Source: S5-327 sp965200975
GTDB taxonomy: Bacteria > Chloroflexota > Dehalococcoidia > Lucifugimonadales > Australimonadaceae
Reading direction: 5' to 3'
DNA: 64,000 nt
NCBI GenBank assembly: GCA_965200975.1
Contig: OZ241740.1
Location: 868,001 to 932,000 of the forward strand
This document shows, in pieces, positions 8,377 through 17,188 of this stretch. Each line of letters starts with the position of its first letter. Within the stretch, counting starts at the first letter, position 1. A program made the position numbers and the translations under genes. The notes beneath the pieces were generated by a model. It had not been told where the DNA came from. It saw only the letters and a list, made by a program, of their open reading frames with translations, and searched no databases.

Positions 8377-8408
8377 CTCCTGCTCGCCCGCCGATCTTGC
8401 GCCCCTGG

Positions 8409-9935
8409 CTATGGCGCTGCGGCGAGGTCTTCGACAAGGCGGACGAGGGTGCGGGCGGGGGCGCCGGTGGCCCCTTTTACGAGATGCCCGCCTGTACGCT
8501 CGGACATAAACGTGCCGGCGATGTCGAGGTGGGCCCACTGCACGCCTTCGGTGAACTCGCCGATGAAGAGGGCGGCGGTGATGCTGCCGGCGGGGCGGCC
8601 TCCGGTGTTCTTGACGTCGGCGTAGTCGGAGCGGTTCTGCCGCTTGTACTCGTCGAAGAGGGGGAGCCGCCACATCTTCTCGCCGGTGGCCTTCGAGGCG
8701 GAGAGGACAGCCTCGACGAGCTCTTCCGACGTGCCCATAACGGCGCTGGCGACGTGGCCGAGAGCGACGATGACGGCGCCGGTGAGCGTGGCGACGTCGA
8801 CGATCTTGCGGGCGCCCTTCATCTGCGTTACGTAGGAGATGGCGTCGGCGAGGATGAGGCGCCCCTCCGCGTCGGTGTTGTCGACTTCGATGGTCTTGCC
8901 GCTCATGGCGCGGATGATGTCGCCGGGACGCTGCGCCGTGCCGGAGGGCATATTCTCGACGGCGGGGACGACGCCGAAGACGTTTATCCTGGGGTTGAGG
9001 GCGGCGATTCCCTTCATAGCGCCGATGACCGACGCGCCGCCTCCCATATCGCCCTTCATCTCCCACATTCGGGATGCGGCCTTGATGGAGATGCCTCCGG
9101 AGTCGAACGTGACGCCCTTGCCGACGAGCGCGACGTTATTCTCGGGGCGGTCGGGGTCGCCGCGGTGCTCGAGGATGATGAGTTTGGGCTCGTTGGCGCT
9201 CCCGGCGGTTACTGCGAGGATCGCGCCCATCCCGTGCTCGATCATATCCTCGCGGCCCAGGATCTCGACGCCGAGCCCGGCGTCGCGCGCCATATCCGCG
9301 GCGGCCTCGGCCATGCGGACGGGGTTCACGACATTGGCGGGCTCGTTGACGAGATTGCGGGCGACGACAGCGCAATCGGCGAGCAGGGCGCCCTTCTCGA
9401 GCCCGGCTGCGATTGCGGGGAGCTTGGCCTGGTCGCGTTCGACGAGGACGATCTCCTCGAGCTGCTTGTCGCGGTCGGCGTCGTCGTTTCTTTTGGCGCG
9501 GTAGCGGTTGAACTCGTAGAGCCCGAGGACGAATCCTTCGGCCATAGCCTGGGCGGCCTCTTGCGGCTCGAGCCCGCCGATGCCGGCGCCGTGCGTGATG
9601 GCGGCGGCCTTGCGGACGCCGATGCGGCGGAGATAGCGCGCAGTGTCGCCGGAGATCTCGCGAACGGTGTCGAGGCTGAACTTCTCGCGCTTGCCGAGAC
9701 CGACGATAACGACGCGCTTGGCGGGGATTCTGCCGAGGGTGTGGAGGAGGGCGATTTCGCCCTGCTTGCCGGTGATCTCCTTGTCGGCGATGAGCTCGGA
9801 GAGAGCGCCGCCGAGAGCGGCGTCGACAGCGCCTGTGCCGCCTGCGGGCGCGGTGACGCCGTCGAACAGATTGACGACGATAGCGTCGGCGGCGGCCTCG
9901 GGGATACTGCCGGCCTCGACTCGCAATGTGACCAT
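8409..9935 (-). CDS. pepA: Leucyl aminopeptidase, M17 family
   Basis: Cytosolic di-metal aminopeptidase that removes N-terminal residues from peptides. The C-terminal catalytic domain shows GKGVTFDSGG (metal-binding lysine and aspartate) and the family signature NTDAEGRLILAD. The N-terminal half is the macro-like domain of M17. At 508 residues it matches the family length. The start at 9935 is fixed by AAGGAG eight bases upstream; the frame extends further only as non-coding sequence. It stands alone, followed by the minus-strand housekeeping run. Confidence 0.95.
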   Translation of the reverse strand: MVTLRVEAGSIPEAAADAIVVNLFDGVTAPAGGTGAVDAALGGALSELIADKEITGKQGEIALLHTLGRIPAKRVVIVGLGKREKFSLDTVREISGDTARYLRRIGVRKAAAITHGAGIGGLEPQEAAQAMAEGFVLGLYEFNRYRAKRNDDADRDKQLEEIVLVERDQAKLPAIAAGLEKGALLADCAVVARNLVNEPANVVNPVRMAEAAADMARDAGLGVEILGREDMIEHGMGAILAVTAGSANEPKLIILEHRGDPDRPENNVALVGKGVTFDSGGISIKAASRMWEMKGDMGGGASVIGAMKGIAALNPRINVFGVVPAVENMPSGTAQRPGDIIRAMSGKTIEVDNTDAEGRLILADAISYVTQMKGARKIVDVATLTGAVIVALGHVASAVMGTSEELVEAVLSASKATGEKMWRLPLFDEYKRQNRSDYADVKNTGGRPAGSITAALFIGEFTEGVQWAHLDIAGTFMSERTGGHLVKGATGAPARTLVRLVEDLAAAP

Positions 9936-10072
9936 GGGCCTGTCTCCTTGGGGGAATCCTGGGGCGGGCGCGGCTTCCCTCGCCGGGAGGCGCTCCGCGC
10001 TGACGGGATGCGATTTCGAGCAGGATACTCTCTCCGCGCCGGAAGCAGGGAGGCAAGGGGGAGAGGAAAGGC

Positions 10073-10927
10073 CTAATCGTCTGCGGGGTGGAGGGCGCAC
10101 CCGACGAGTCCGGGGCCGGTGTGCGCGCCGATGACCGGAGTGAGTTCGGCGATGAATATCTCCTTGACGTCGATGGCCTCGCAGAGAGCGCGTTCGAGCG
10201 CTGCGGCTTTCTCGGGCGCTGCGGCGTGCATCACAGCGACGCGACCGGGGCGTCCCGCGAGGCGTTGCTGCGCGAACGCGACAAGGCGGCGGACGGCTGC
10301 GGCTTCGCTGCGGGGGCGCTCGACCATGCCTATCGCGCCGTTGGCGAGCTGCAGGACGGGCTTGACGTTGAGGATCGAGCCCATCAGCAGCAGGGGCAGA
10401 GGGACGCGTCCGCTTCGCCACAGATAGCGCATCGAGCTGAGGTAACCGAACAGCGCGGTATCGGCGATGCGCCGCCGGATGCGGTCGAGGGTCTGGTCGA
10501 GCGATGCGCCGGCGTCGGCGGCGCGGGCCGCGTCGAGCGCGATCAGCCCTTGCGCCGCGCCTGCGCTTTGAGAGTCGATGAGGGTTACGCGCAGGCCGGG
10601 CAGCTGGTCCTTGGCTAGTTCAACGGCTTCGGCTGCGGAGCGGTAGGTCGCGCTGAGGTTGGCCGAGAGCGTGAGGCAGACGACGTCGTTCGAGACGGCG
10701 CCGGCTTGCTCGAAAGCGGTGAGAAACGCGCCCGGCGTGGGGGCTGAAGTGGTGGGAGTCCCGCCGGCGGCGACGAGGTCGTAGAAGAGGCCGGGGGTTA
10801 TGTCGACGCCATCGGCGTAGGTCTGCTTGCCGATGCGGAGCTCGAGCGGGGCAAGGAAGAGAGGAGCGTCGCCGGCGAGACCCGGCGGGAGCGAGACATT
10901 GGAGTCGGATACGATGGCGGGCGCCAT
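10073..10927 (-). CDS. DegV family fatty-acid-binding protein
   Basis: A 284-residue DegV protein, the FakB-like family that binds single fatty acids for phosphorylation by FakA. The N-terminal IVSDSNVSLPP corresponds to the DSx(C/S)D(L/I)P opening. SAPTPGAF is the conserved T-S-x-P loop, LSANLSATYRSA the ligand-contact region and LIDSQSAGAAQGLI the next motif. No FakA kinase is present in the window. It lies 29 bases after the YggT gene and is probably cotranscribed with proC-yggT. Confidence 0.88.
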   Translation of the reverse strand: MAPAIVSDSNVSLPPGLAGDAPLFLAPLELRIGKQTYADGVDITPGLFYDLVAAGGTPTTSAPTPGAFLTAFEQAGAVSNDVVCLTLSANLSATYRSAAEAVELAKDQLPGLRVTLIDSQSAGAAQGLIALDAARAADAGASLDQTLDRIRRRIADTALFGYLSSMRYLWRSGRVPLPLLLMGSILNVKPVLQLANGAIGMVERPRSEAAAVRRLVAFAQQRLAGRPGRVAVMHAAAPEKAAALERALCEAIDVKEIFIAELTPVIGAHTGPGLVGCALHPADD

Positions 10928-10956
10928 ATCGCGCAGGGAAGAGGGGCTGCGGCGCC

Positions 10957-11217
10957 CTAAAGGATCTGGCGGAGGGCTTCCCGCACGATGATGAGGATGA
11001 TGAACAGGACGAGCGGCGTGATGTCGACCATGCCGATCTGCGGAACGACGCGGCGGAGCGGGCGCAAGACAGGGTCGAGCATCTGGTTGGTGGCCGCGTA
11101 GAGCTGGCGGACGACATCGTTGCGCACTCCGGCGGCGACGAGCCAGGAGAGGATGACGTTGACGATGAGGATGAACCAGAGGATGTCGAGGAGCAGAAAG
11201 ACGAGCCGTTCCGTCAT
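10957..11217 (-). CDS. YggT family membrane protein
   Basis: An 86-residue membrane protein with a hydrophobic helix at each end and the central YggT signature NQMLDPVLRPLRRVVPQ. YggT proteins are commonly found next to proC and division genes. Its ATG overlaps the proC stop codon (ATGA), indicating translational coupling. Function unknown; roles in osmotic response or membrane organisation have been suggested for relatives. Confidence 0.9.
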   Translation of the reverse strand: MTERLVFLLLDILWFILIVNVILSWLVAAGVRNDVVRQLYAATNQMLDPVLRPLRRVVPQIGMVDITPLVLFIILIIVREALRQIL

Positions 11218-12020
11218 GCCTTGCCTCCCAGTTCGCGTGCGCGCCGGAAGGCGGCTTCGGCGGCGCCGGCGATGGCGGAGCGGAACCCGCCGCGTTCGAG
11301 CTCGCGAAGCCCGGCGGCGGTAGTGCCTCCGGGGGAGGTGACCATCTCGCGCAGGAGGGACGGGTTGCGCCCCGTTTCTTGCGCCAGCCTGGCGGCGCCG
11401 GCGGCAGTCTCGACGGCGAGCGTCATCGCCATATCGCGCGGCATGCCGATGAAGACGCCGGCCTCGACGAGCGACTCGATGAAAGCGAACACGTAGGCGG
11501 GCCCGCTGCCGGAGATGGCGGTGGCCATATCGAGATAGTCTTCGCTGTCGACGCGCCACTCCTTGCCGAGGGTCTGCAGGAGCTGCGCCGCGGCGTCGCG
11601 GTCGGCGGCGCTCACCTGGGGCGTGGCGGTCCAGACCGACATTCCGGCGCCGATTTGGGCGGGAGTGTTGGGCATCACGCGGATGACGGCCTCGTGGGCG
11701 AGGCCTTCTGCGATGGCGGCGATAGGAACGCCCGCCGCGATGGACATCACAGGCTGGGCGCTGTCGAGCTTGCCGCGCAGGTCGTGGTAGACGTGTCCGA
11801 TGTGCTGGGGTTTTACGGCGAGGACGAGGAGGCCGCCCGCGCCGGCGGCCTCGGCGTTGCCGGGCGAGACAGCGACTCCGTAGCGGCCGGCGAGCTCGTC
11901 GCGCCGGGGGCCGACGGGCTCTGCGACTGAGATATCGGAGGCGTTGCAGAGGCCGGTTGCGATAGCCCTGCTGAGCATCGCCTCGGCCATTACACCGCCG
12001 CCTATGAACGAAACGCGCAA
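11214..12020 (-). CDS. proC: Pyrroline-5-carboxylate reductase
   Basis: Last step of proline biosynthesis: NAD(P)H reduction of pyrroline-5-carboxylate. The N-terminal Rossmann motif is FIGGGVMAEAM, with VMPNTPAQIGAG and the substrate-binding ISGSGPAYVFAFIESL. SPGGTTAAGLRELE near the C-terminus is the family signature. I chose a TTG start at 12020 (LRVSFIGGG) with GAGGTC just upstream; the ATG at 12080 would add about 20 residues before the Rossmann strand. A candidate extended -10 lies at 12071. Coupled to yggT. Confidence 0.93.
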   Translation of the reverse strand: MRVSFIGGGVMAEAMLSRAIATGLCNASDISVAEPVGPRRDELAGRYGVAVSPGNAEAAGAGGLLVLAVKPQHIGHVYHDLRGKLDSAQPVMSIAAGVPIAAIAEGLAHEAVIRVMPNTPAQIGAGMSVWTATPQVSAADRDAAAQLLQTLGKEWRVDSEDYLDMATAISGSGPAYVFAFIESLVEAGVFIGMPRDMAMTLAVETAAGAARLAQETGRNPSLLREMVTSPGGTTAAGLRELERGGFRSAIAGAAEAAFRRARELGGKA

Positions 12021-12070
12021 GGCGAGACCTCGGGGTAAGCGAACGCCGACGCGGGCGCCGGCGCAGCGTG

Positions 12071-12076
12071 AGTATA
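12071..12076 (-). promoter_or_regulatory. Candidate -10 element of the proC-yggT-degV operon
   Basis: On the minus strand TGCTATACT forms an extended -10 (TGn-TATACT) about 50 bases upstream of the chosen proC start. No strong -35 is seen. Confidence 0.4.
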
Positions 12077-12195
12077 GCACTGACGCAGGGCGCTTTCCGT
12101 CAGGCTGCGGGTAGCTCGTTCGAAGGTAATAAGTGGGGAGAGCGCACGCAGCCGGACGCTCCTCGCTCCTGTTGGGGGGCTGCGATGGGGCGCGC

Positions 12196-13206
12196 CTACG
12201 CGTTGGGGATGCGTCCGGTGCGGGCGACCTCTGCGGCGTAGCGGACGGCCTCGACCATCCCGGTGGCGTCGGCGAGGCCCTGGCCGGCGATGTCGAACGC
12301 GACGCCGTGGTCGACGGATGTTCGGAGGAAGGGGAGGCCGACGTTGAGCGTGAGGCTGGCGGCCCAGTTGTGCATCTTGACGGCTATATGTCCCTGGTCG
12401 TGGTACATAGCGAGCACGACGTCGTAGCGCCCGTCGACAGCCTGCCCGAATATGGTGTCGGCGGGAACGGGGCCGAGGGCGTCGATCCCGGCATCGACGG
12501 CGTCGGCGACGGCGGGGCGTATTGCGTTGATCTCCTCGTCGCCGATGAGTCCGGCCTCGCCGTTGTGGGGATTGAGGGCGGCGACGCCGACGCGCGGGTG
12601 GGGGAAGCCGTGGGCTTCGAAGAACTCGTGAGTGAGGCGCAGGGCTTGGAGCACGCGTTCACGCGTTACGTGTTCATGTGCGGCGCGCAGGGGGTGGTGC
12701 GTCGTGAGGTGAACGACGCGGAGGTTGGTCGTGACGAGCATCGTCAGGACGCGTGGGACGCTGGCGAGATGCTGGTAGATCTCCTGATGGCCGAAGTCGT
12801 CGTGGCCGCTGAGCCGCGCGGCCTCTTTGCTGATGGGAGCGGTGGTTATGGCGTCGACAGCGCCGTCGAGGGCGAGGCGCCCGGCGGCGCTGGCCCAAGC
12901 CACTGCCGCGGCGCCTGCTCGAGGCGACACCTGTCCGTAGGGCAGCGCGGCGAGCCCCTCGTCCTCGTGAGGCGAGATAACGCCTACGCAGCCGGGCGGC
13001 GGCTCCTCAGCAGGGCCGGAGACCTCCTGCGCGCGCAGAGGGGAGTCTATGAGGGCGAACGCCTTGTCGAGGATGTCCGGGGCGCCGACGACGAACGGAC
13101 GGACGTCGCGCCACAGTTCGGGGAGAGAGAGGGCGCGGGCGGCGACTTCGGGTCCGATGCCCACGGGGTCGCCAAGGGTTATGGCGATGCGGGGATTGTT
13201 GTTCAT
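12196..13206 (-). CDS. pdxA: 4-hydroxythreonine-4-phosphate dehydrogenase family protein
   Basis: NAD-dependent oxidative decarboxylase of the PdxA family, pyridoxal phosphate biosynthesis. The opening ITLGDPVGIGPEV, the middle TTAPISKEA, the metal and substrate motifs HLTTHHPLR and ALNPHNGEAGLIG, and VLAMYHDQGHI are all characteristic. Some PdxA paralogues (PdxA2 group) act instead on four-carbon sugar acids or in aromatic acid pathways, and no other pdx gene is nearby. Start at 13206 with CCGAGG upstream; a TATACT at 13223-13228 would give a very short leader. Confidence 0.9.
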   Translation of the reverse strand: MNNNPRIAITLGDPVGIGPEVAARALSLPELWRDVRPFVVGAPDILDKAFALIDSPLRAQEVSGPAEEPPPGCVGVISPHEDEGLAALPYGQVSPRAGAAAVAWASAAGRLALDGAVDAITTAPISKEAARLSGHDDFGHQEIYQHLASVPRVLTMLVTTNLRVVHLTTHHPLRAAHEHVTRERVLQALRLTHEFFEAHGFPHPRVGVAALNPHNGEAGLIGDEEINAIRPAVADAVDAGIDALGPVPADTIFGQAVDGRYDVVLAMYHDQGHIAVKMHNWAASLTLNVGLPFLRTSVDHGVAFDIAGQGLADATGMVEAVRYAAEVARTGRIPNA

Positions 13207-13274
13207 GCGGGCCTCGGAAGGAGTATAGCGGCGGCGCGCCGCCTGCACAAAACACCAAACAGGGGCGGGAGAGG

Positions 13275-13300
13275 CGGGAGAGCGTGCGCGTCCCCCAGGC
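13275..13300 (-). repeat. Dispersed palindromic repeat, degenerate copy 4
   Basis: On the minus strand CCTGGGGGACGCGCACGCT followed by CTCCC keeps the core of the family. It lies in the gap between nrdR and pdxA; the flanks have diverged. Confidence 0.45.
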
Positions 13301-13423
13301 GCTGCCCGGTTGCGCGGGAGCGCATTCGCCTCCCCCGAACCCGGTCGCGATGGCAGGCGGGCAGGAGGGTTTTCCTTGAAGCGCGCCGGCGCGCGGCATT
13401 CTGGAAGGAGCCGTTAAATAGGG

Positions 13424-13456
13424 CGGGCCCGGCCGGAATACTCCGGGCCGGGCCCG
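13424..13456. terminator. Strong GC hairpin between nrdR and pdxA
   Basis: CGGGCCCGGCC and its complement flank a short loop with a single-base bulge. On the minus strand it is followed by TATTTAA, a weak T-rich stretch, 150 bases beyond the nrdR stop. It may end the nrdR transcript. The rest of the 400-base gap (13207-13606) holds only the degenerate repeat. Confidence 0.4.
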
Positions 13457-13606
13457 TTGGCCCACTCCCGTGGCGCATCGAGAGGGGCCTGAGGAGGAGG
13501 GAGACGAGGAGCGATCAGGGGAGCTGAACGCTCCGGGCGCCTCGACGCATCGAGGCTTGCATGCATAGATGGGCGCCGCTATGGGCGCAGACGCCTGAGA
13601 AGGGCG

Positions 13607-14200
13607 CTAGTTGGAGGAGGGGAGGAGGGGGTTTCCGACAAGGGCGGGCTCCGTTATGCCGGGGCGCCGTCCTCGCCGCCCTCTCCGCTTGGCAGGAGCA
13701 GCGAACTCGTTGGGGATGAGTTCGAGCTGGCCGGCGCCCTGCGCTGCTTCGGGATTCGACTGAAGGAGCGTCTGGACCTCGCCGATGAACCCTTCCAGAG
13801 AGTTGAAATCGCGGTAGACGCTGGCGTATCGGACGTAGGCGACGACGTCGAGAGCCCGAAGGCGGTTGAGGGCTGCTTCGCCGATGGCGGCGGCGGGAAC
13901 CTCGGACTTGCCGGGGATGTGGAGATCGGACTCGATCTCGTGGACGAGCTTTTCGAGCTGCCCGCTGGGAATGGGGCGCTTCACGCAAGCAATTTGGATA
14001 CTGCGGAGAAGCTTGTCCGAGACGAACTCTTCGCGGCGGCCATCGCGCTTGACGACGACAAGTGCGTCGGGGAGGGCACGCTCGTAGGTAGTGAAGCGGA
14101 CGCCGCACTCGCCGCACTCGCGCCTCCGGCGGATTTCGAGGCCGGAGTCGCGGGAGTCCGTCACGCGGGTATTGGAGTCACCGCATTTGGGGCAACGCAT
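13607..14200 (-). CDS. nrdR: Transcriptional repressor NrdR
   Basis: Repressor of ribonucleotide reductase genes that senses ATP/dATP through an ATP-cone. The zinc ribbon uses C3, C6, C29 and C32 (CPKC...CGEC), followed by RFTTYER and the ATP-cone (VVKRDGRREEF...YVRYASVYRDF). The usual length is about 150 residues; here a 45-residue low-complexity, arginine-rich tail follows. No ribonucleotide reductase gene is in the window. A good promoter lies 140-170 bases upstream, so it is transcribed separately from ftsZ. Confidence 0.94.
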   Translation of the reverse strand: MRCPKCGDSNTRVTDSRDSGLEIRRRRECGECGVRFTTYERALPDALVVVKRDGRREEFVSDKLLRSIQIACVKRPIPSGQLEKLVHEIESDLHIPGKSEVPAAAIGEAALNRLRALDVVAYVRYASVYRDFNSLEGFIGEVQTLLQSNPEAAQGAGQLELIPNEFAAPAKRRGRRGRRPGITEPALVGNPLLPSSN

Positions 14201-14338
14201 GGATGCGCATCAACCTTTGCCGTCAGGCGCTGCCGCCGAGGCTGCAGGCGCTGCTGTTTCTCAGGCGACAATATTCACGATGTTAATGCGCAAGCGGGCC
14301 CCGAGGGAGCGGGGTTCGCGTGTCAGATTCGACGGAGT

Positions 14339-14431
14339 CAACATTTATCAGCCCTCTCGATGGATGTCAAGCGAATTTGGCGAATTCACGCAAAATGGCT
14401 CATACCATGGGTTTACGAGGGCTAGATGTTG
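14339..14431. repeat. Imperfect inverted repeat flanking the nrdR promoter
   Basis: CAACATTTATCAGCCCTC at 14339 and its near complement GAGGGCTAGATGTTG ending at 14431 face each other across about 60 bases. The left arm overlaps the -10 and spacer. This could be a pair of operator sites, for example autoregulation by NrdR, although spacing differs from classical tandem NrdR boxes. Confidence 0.4.
14342..14370 (-). promoter_or_regulatory. Sigma70-type promoter for nrdR
   Basis: On the minus strand TTGACA (14370-14365) and TAAATG (14347-14342) are separated by exactly 17 bases. It predicts transcription from about 14335 and a leader of about 135 bases to the nrdR start. It is one of the best -35/-10 pairs in the window. 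Confidence 0.6.
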
Positions 14432-14746
14432 TGGAATTGGGAGCTTCAGCGCCGGCTCTTGCCGCCGGGAAGGGTTCTTGGGGGAGTGGCGGCGGACGGG
14501 AAGGCAAGAGAAGGGCCCCGCGGGGGGATCCGGGGGCCCTGACGGGAAGGACCGGCTCTCTTAGGCGCTTGAGAGCGTCGGTCGGGAGGAGGATCGATGG
14601 GACAGGTTGGGGAAGGCTGTCCCTGGAGGTTGCCCGCGTGTTGGGGGATAGGCGGGCAATGCTTTGAGGGTTGCTCCCCCTTCTCCGCTTCCCGCCCGAG
14701 GGAGTTCACATTCGGACGGGAAGCGAAAGGTAGGGGGCCCCGTTCA
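14432..14746. other. Gene-free G-rich stretch between nrdR promoter and ftsZ
   Basis: No credible gene. It contains GGGCCCC...GGGGGCCC at about 14514-14540, another potential hairpin, and long G runs on the plus strand. Confidence 0.4.
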
Positions 14747-14772
14747 GTCCCCCTCGCGGGGGGAGGGGGAAC
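14747..14772 (-). terminator. Hairpin downstream of ftsZ
   Basis: GTCCCCCTC and GAGGGGGAAC form a stem 25-50 bases beyond the ftsZ stop codon. No T-tract follows, so intrinsic termination is uncertain. Confidence 0.35.
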
Positions 14773-14796
14773 GACTGGGTGTGCGTAAAGCGGTCT

Positions 14797-15873
14797 CTAG
14801 AACCGGTTTGGCTTGAGGAACTGCGGCAGTTCCGTGTCGGAGTCGAGGGCCCTGCGGAGGAACGCGGAGATGTCAGCCTGACCGAGTTCCTCCTCGTCAT
14901 CGGGGTTGGGTAGGCCGGTGGCGATGATGGTGACCCTGATGTGGTCTTCGAGGGTGTTGTCGGTGACCATGCCGAAGATGATGTTGGCTTCGGGGTCGAC
15001 GGCCTCGGAGATGACGTCGGCGGCGAGCTGGACTTCCCTGAGGGTGAGGCTGCTGTCGCCGGTGATGTTGAAGAGGGCGCCCTTGGCGCCGGCGATGCTG
15101 ACGTCGAGCATCGGGCTGTTGATGGCGGCCTTGGCGGCGTCGACGGCGCGATTGTCGCCGCCGGCGGTGCCGATCGCCATCCAGGCGGGGCCGGTGCCGC
15201 TCATGATGGACTTGACGTCGGCGAAGTCGAGGTTGATCTCGCCGGCGACGGTGACGAGCTCAGCGATGGACTGTACGCCCATGCGCAGAATGTTGTCGGC
15301 CATTTCGAACGCGCTGGATGCGGTGACGGTTTCGTCGCAGGTGGACGCGAGCCGGTCGTTCGGGATAACGATCAGGGTGTCGACGTTCTCCTGCAGGCGG
15401 GAGAGACCGTCATCGGCGTTCTGGGAGCGCCGGCGGCCCTCGAATCCGAAGGGTTTGGTGACGACGCCGATAGTGAGAGCGCCGGTTTCGCGGGCGACTT
15501 CGGCGACGACGGGCGCGGCGCCGGTGCCGGTGCCTCCGCCCATGCCGCAGGCGATGAAGACCATGTCCGCGTTGCGGACGGCCTCGTAGATCTCCTCACG
15601 GGACTCTTCAGCGGCGGCGCGGCCGATCTCAGGGTCGCCGCCGACGCCGAGGCCGCGGGTGAGGTTGTCGCCGATGCGGACCTTGACGGGGACATCGAGG
15701 AGGAGCAGGTGCTGCGCGTCGGTGTTGATGACGAGGTACTCCACGCCGGGGACGCGCTGGCTGTACATGCGGTTTACGGCGTTAGAGCCGCCGCCTCCGA
15801 CGCCGATGACCTTGACCTGGGCGATGCCGTCCACCGGGTCGGGCTGGTGCTGCTGCTGTCTGTCGAACATCAT
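14797..15873 (-). CDS. ftsZ: Cell division protein FtsZ
   Basis: Tubulin-like GTPase that forms the division ring. Motifs in order: VIGVGGGGSNAVNRM (T1 loop), GGGTGTGAAP (tubulin signature, about residues 112-121), NDRL, and the catalytic T7 loop INLDFADVKSIM. The C-terminus ends LPQFLKPNRF, keeping a short partner-binding peptide although the linker is brief. At 358 residues it is typical. It sits directly after rsmH with no mur, fts or mra genes between. The first of two adjacent ATGs was used; the second, one codon on, is equally possible. Confidence 0.97.
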   Translation of the reverse strand: MMFDRQQQHQPDPVDGIAQVKVIGVGGGGSNAVNRMYSQRVPGVEYLVINTDAQHLLLLDVPVKVRIGDNLTRGLGVGGDPEIGRAAAEESREEIYEAVRNADMVFIACGMGGGTGTGAAPVVAEVARETGALTIGVVTKPFGFEGRRRSQNADDGLSRLQENVDTLIVIPNDRLASTCDETVTASSAFEMADNILRMGVQSIAELVTVAGEINLDFADVKSIMSGTGPAWMAIGTAGGDNRAVDAAKAAINSPMLDVSIAGAKGALFNITGDSSLTLREVQLAADVISEAVDPEANIIFGMVTDNTLEDHIRVTIIATGLPNPDDEEELGQADISAFLRRALDSDTELPQFLKPNRF

Positions 15874-16009
15874 GGTATGACTAACCCCCTGTTGATATTG
15901 GCTTCACAGCCTTGCGCGTACTGCGCGGTTCTCGGGACTGTTCTCTCCGCGTCCTAGCTTTAGAGCCTGGAGGAGCGCGGCGCGCTAGCGTCATACGCAT
16001 CCTCCTCGT

Positions 16010-16882
16010 TCAAGCCCGCTCGGCGACGCGCATACGAGCGCTCCGGCTTCGCCGGTTCCGAGCGATCTCTGCCGTATCTGGTTTGATAACGCGCTTGCTC
16101 ACCGCGCAGAGCGGGCTGCCGGCGATGAAGCGCTTAATCTCCCGGTCTTCGAGGGAGTGGTAGGCGATGGTTACGAGGCGCCCGCCGAGGGCGAGCGCGT
16201 CGGCGGCCTGGCCGAGGCCCTGACGGAGGCTGCGTATCTCGTCGTTGACCGCGATGCGGATCGCCTGGAAGGCGCGAGTGGCGGGATGGGTGCGGCCTCT
16301 GCGGTAGCCGGACGCGCGAGCGACGATCTGCGCCAGATCTTCGGCGTCGTTGACCGGGCGCGCGGCGACGATGGCGCGAGCGATGCGGCGGGAGCGGGGC
16401 TCCTCGCCGAGCTCGTACAGAAGGTTGGCGAGCTCGTCCTCCGGCAGGGTGTTGACGAGGTCGGCTGCGGTCGGACCCTCGGGAGTGAACCGCATGTCGA
16501 GAGGGCCGGAGCGGCGGAAGCTGAAGCCGCGGTCTTCGGCGTCGAGCTGCCGGGAGGAGAGGCCGAGATCGAACAGGAAGCCGTCGGCAGGGGCGAAATG
16601 GTGGATGCTTGCCTGGCGTCCGAGAGAGTTGAAGTTGGCGTTGGAGAGGACGAGGCGGTTGCCGTAGGAGCGGAGGCGGTTGGCCGAGTAGGCGATCGCT
16701 TCCGGGTCGGCGTCGAGGCCGAGCACTCTGCCGGAAGGGGCGGAGGCGTCGAGGATGGCGGCGGCGTGTCCGCCGTCGCCAAGGGTGCAGTCGACGTAGG
16801 CGCCGCCGTCGCGCACGTTGAGCCCATCGACGACCTGGCCGGTCATAACGGGTTCGTGCTGCATGGCGGGAGGAGTGGTCAT
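16010..16882 (-). CDS. rsmH: 16S rRNA (cytosine1402-N4)-methyltransferase RsmH
   Basis: SAM-dependent methylation of 16S rRNA C1402. The opening HEPVMTGQVVDGLNV, the SAM-binding YVDCTLGDGGHAAAIL, FDLGLSSRQLD and the C-terminal AYHSLEDREIKRF are diagnostic of RsmH (MraW). It normally opens the division and cell wall cluster behind mraZ; here mraZ is absent and ftsZ follows. A 135-base gap to ftsZ contains no gene. The upstream region is unusually AT-rich. Confidence 0.95.
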   Translation of the reverse strand: MTTPPAMQHEPVMTGQVVDGLNVRDGGAYVDCTLGDGGHAAAILDASAPSGRVLGLDADPEAIAYSANRLRSYGNRLVLSNANFNSLGRQASIHHFAPADGFLFDLGLSSRQLDAEDRGFSFRRSGPLDMRFTPEGPTAADLVNTLPEDELANLLYELGEEPRSRRIARAIVAARPVNDAEDLAQIVARASGYRRGRTHPATRAFQAIRIAVNDEIRSLRQGLGQAADALALGGRLVTIAYHSLEDREIKRFIAGSPLCAVSKRVIKPDTAEIARNRRSRSARMRVAERA

Positions 16883-16929
16883 GGGTTGCGCAGGGCTCCG
16901 TAATGGATGCGTCCCCCCGCTGCGGCGGG

Positions 16930-17130
16930 ACGGCTAAGACACTAACTATTCTCCTAACCTAAAGCAATGTATTTCTCTAACATTTATTTGAAATTTTTCT
17001 AAAGAATGGCCATGAGGGTCTGCTCAGGGACGGAATGATTCTCCCAAGTAGTACAAGAAGTTGTAGGGGTTAGCGGAGCGAGTATCGATATATAGTAGTC
17101 TAAGATTTTATTCAAAACTATACAGAGTAT
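16930..17130. other. AT-rich intergenic patch upstream of rsmH
   Basis: About 200 bases with conspicuous AT runs in otherwise GC-rich DNA (for example TTTATTTGAAATTTTTC and CGATATATAG). On the minus strand it offers TTTGAA-N17-ATATAT and three GTTAG repeats (GTTAGAG, GTTAGGAG, GTTAGTG) ahead of rsmH. Likely promoter/operator DNA; an origin or recent insertion scar is less likely. The whole 16883-17429 gap otherwise holds a repeat copy and the aminotransferase promoter. Confidence 0.45.
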
Positions 17131-17188
17131 TATGGCGAGAGATCCCTGCGGCGCTGCTCTGCGGTAGCGGCGCGGGTGAGGGGGCGTA

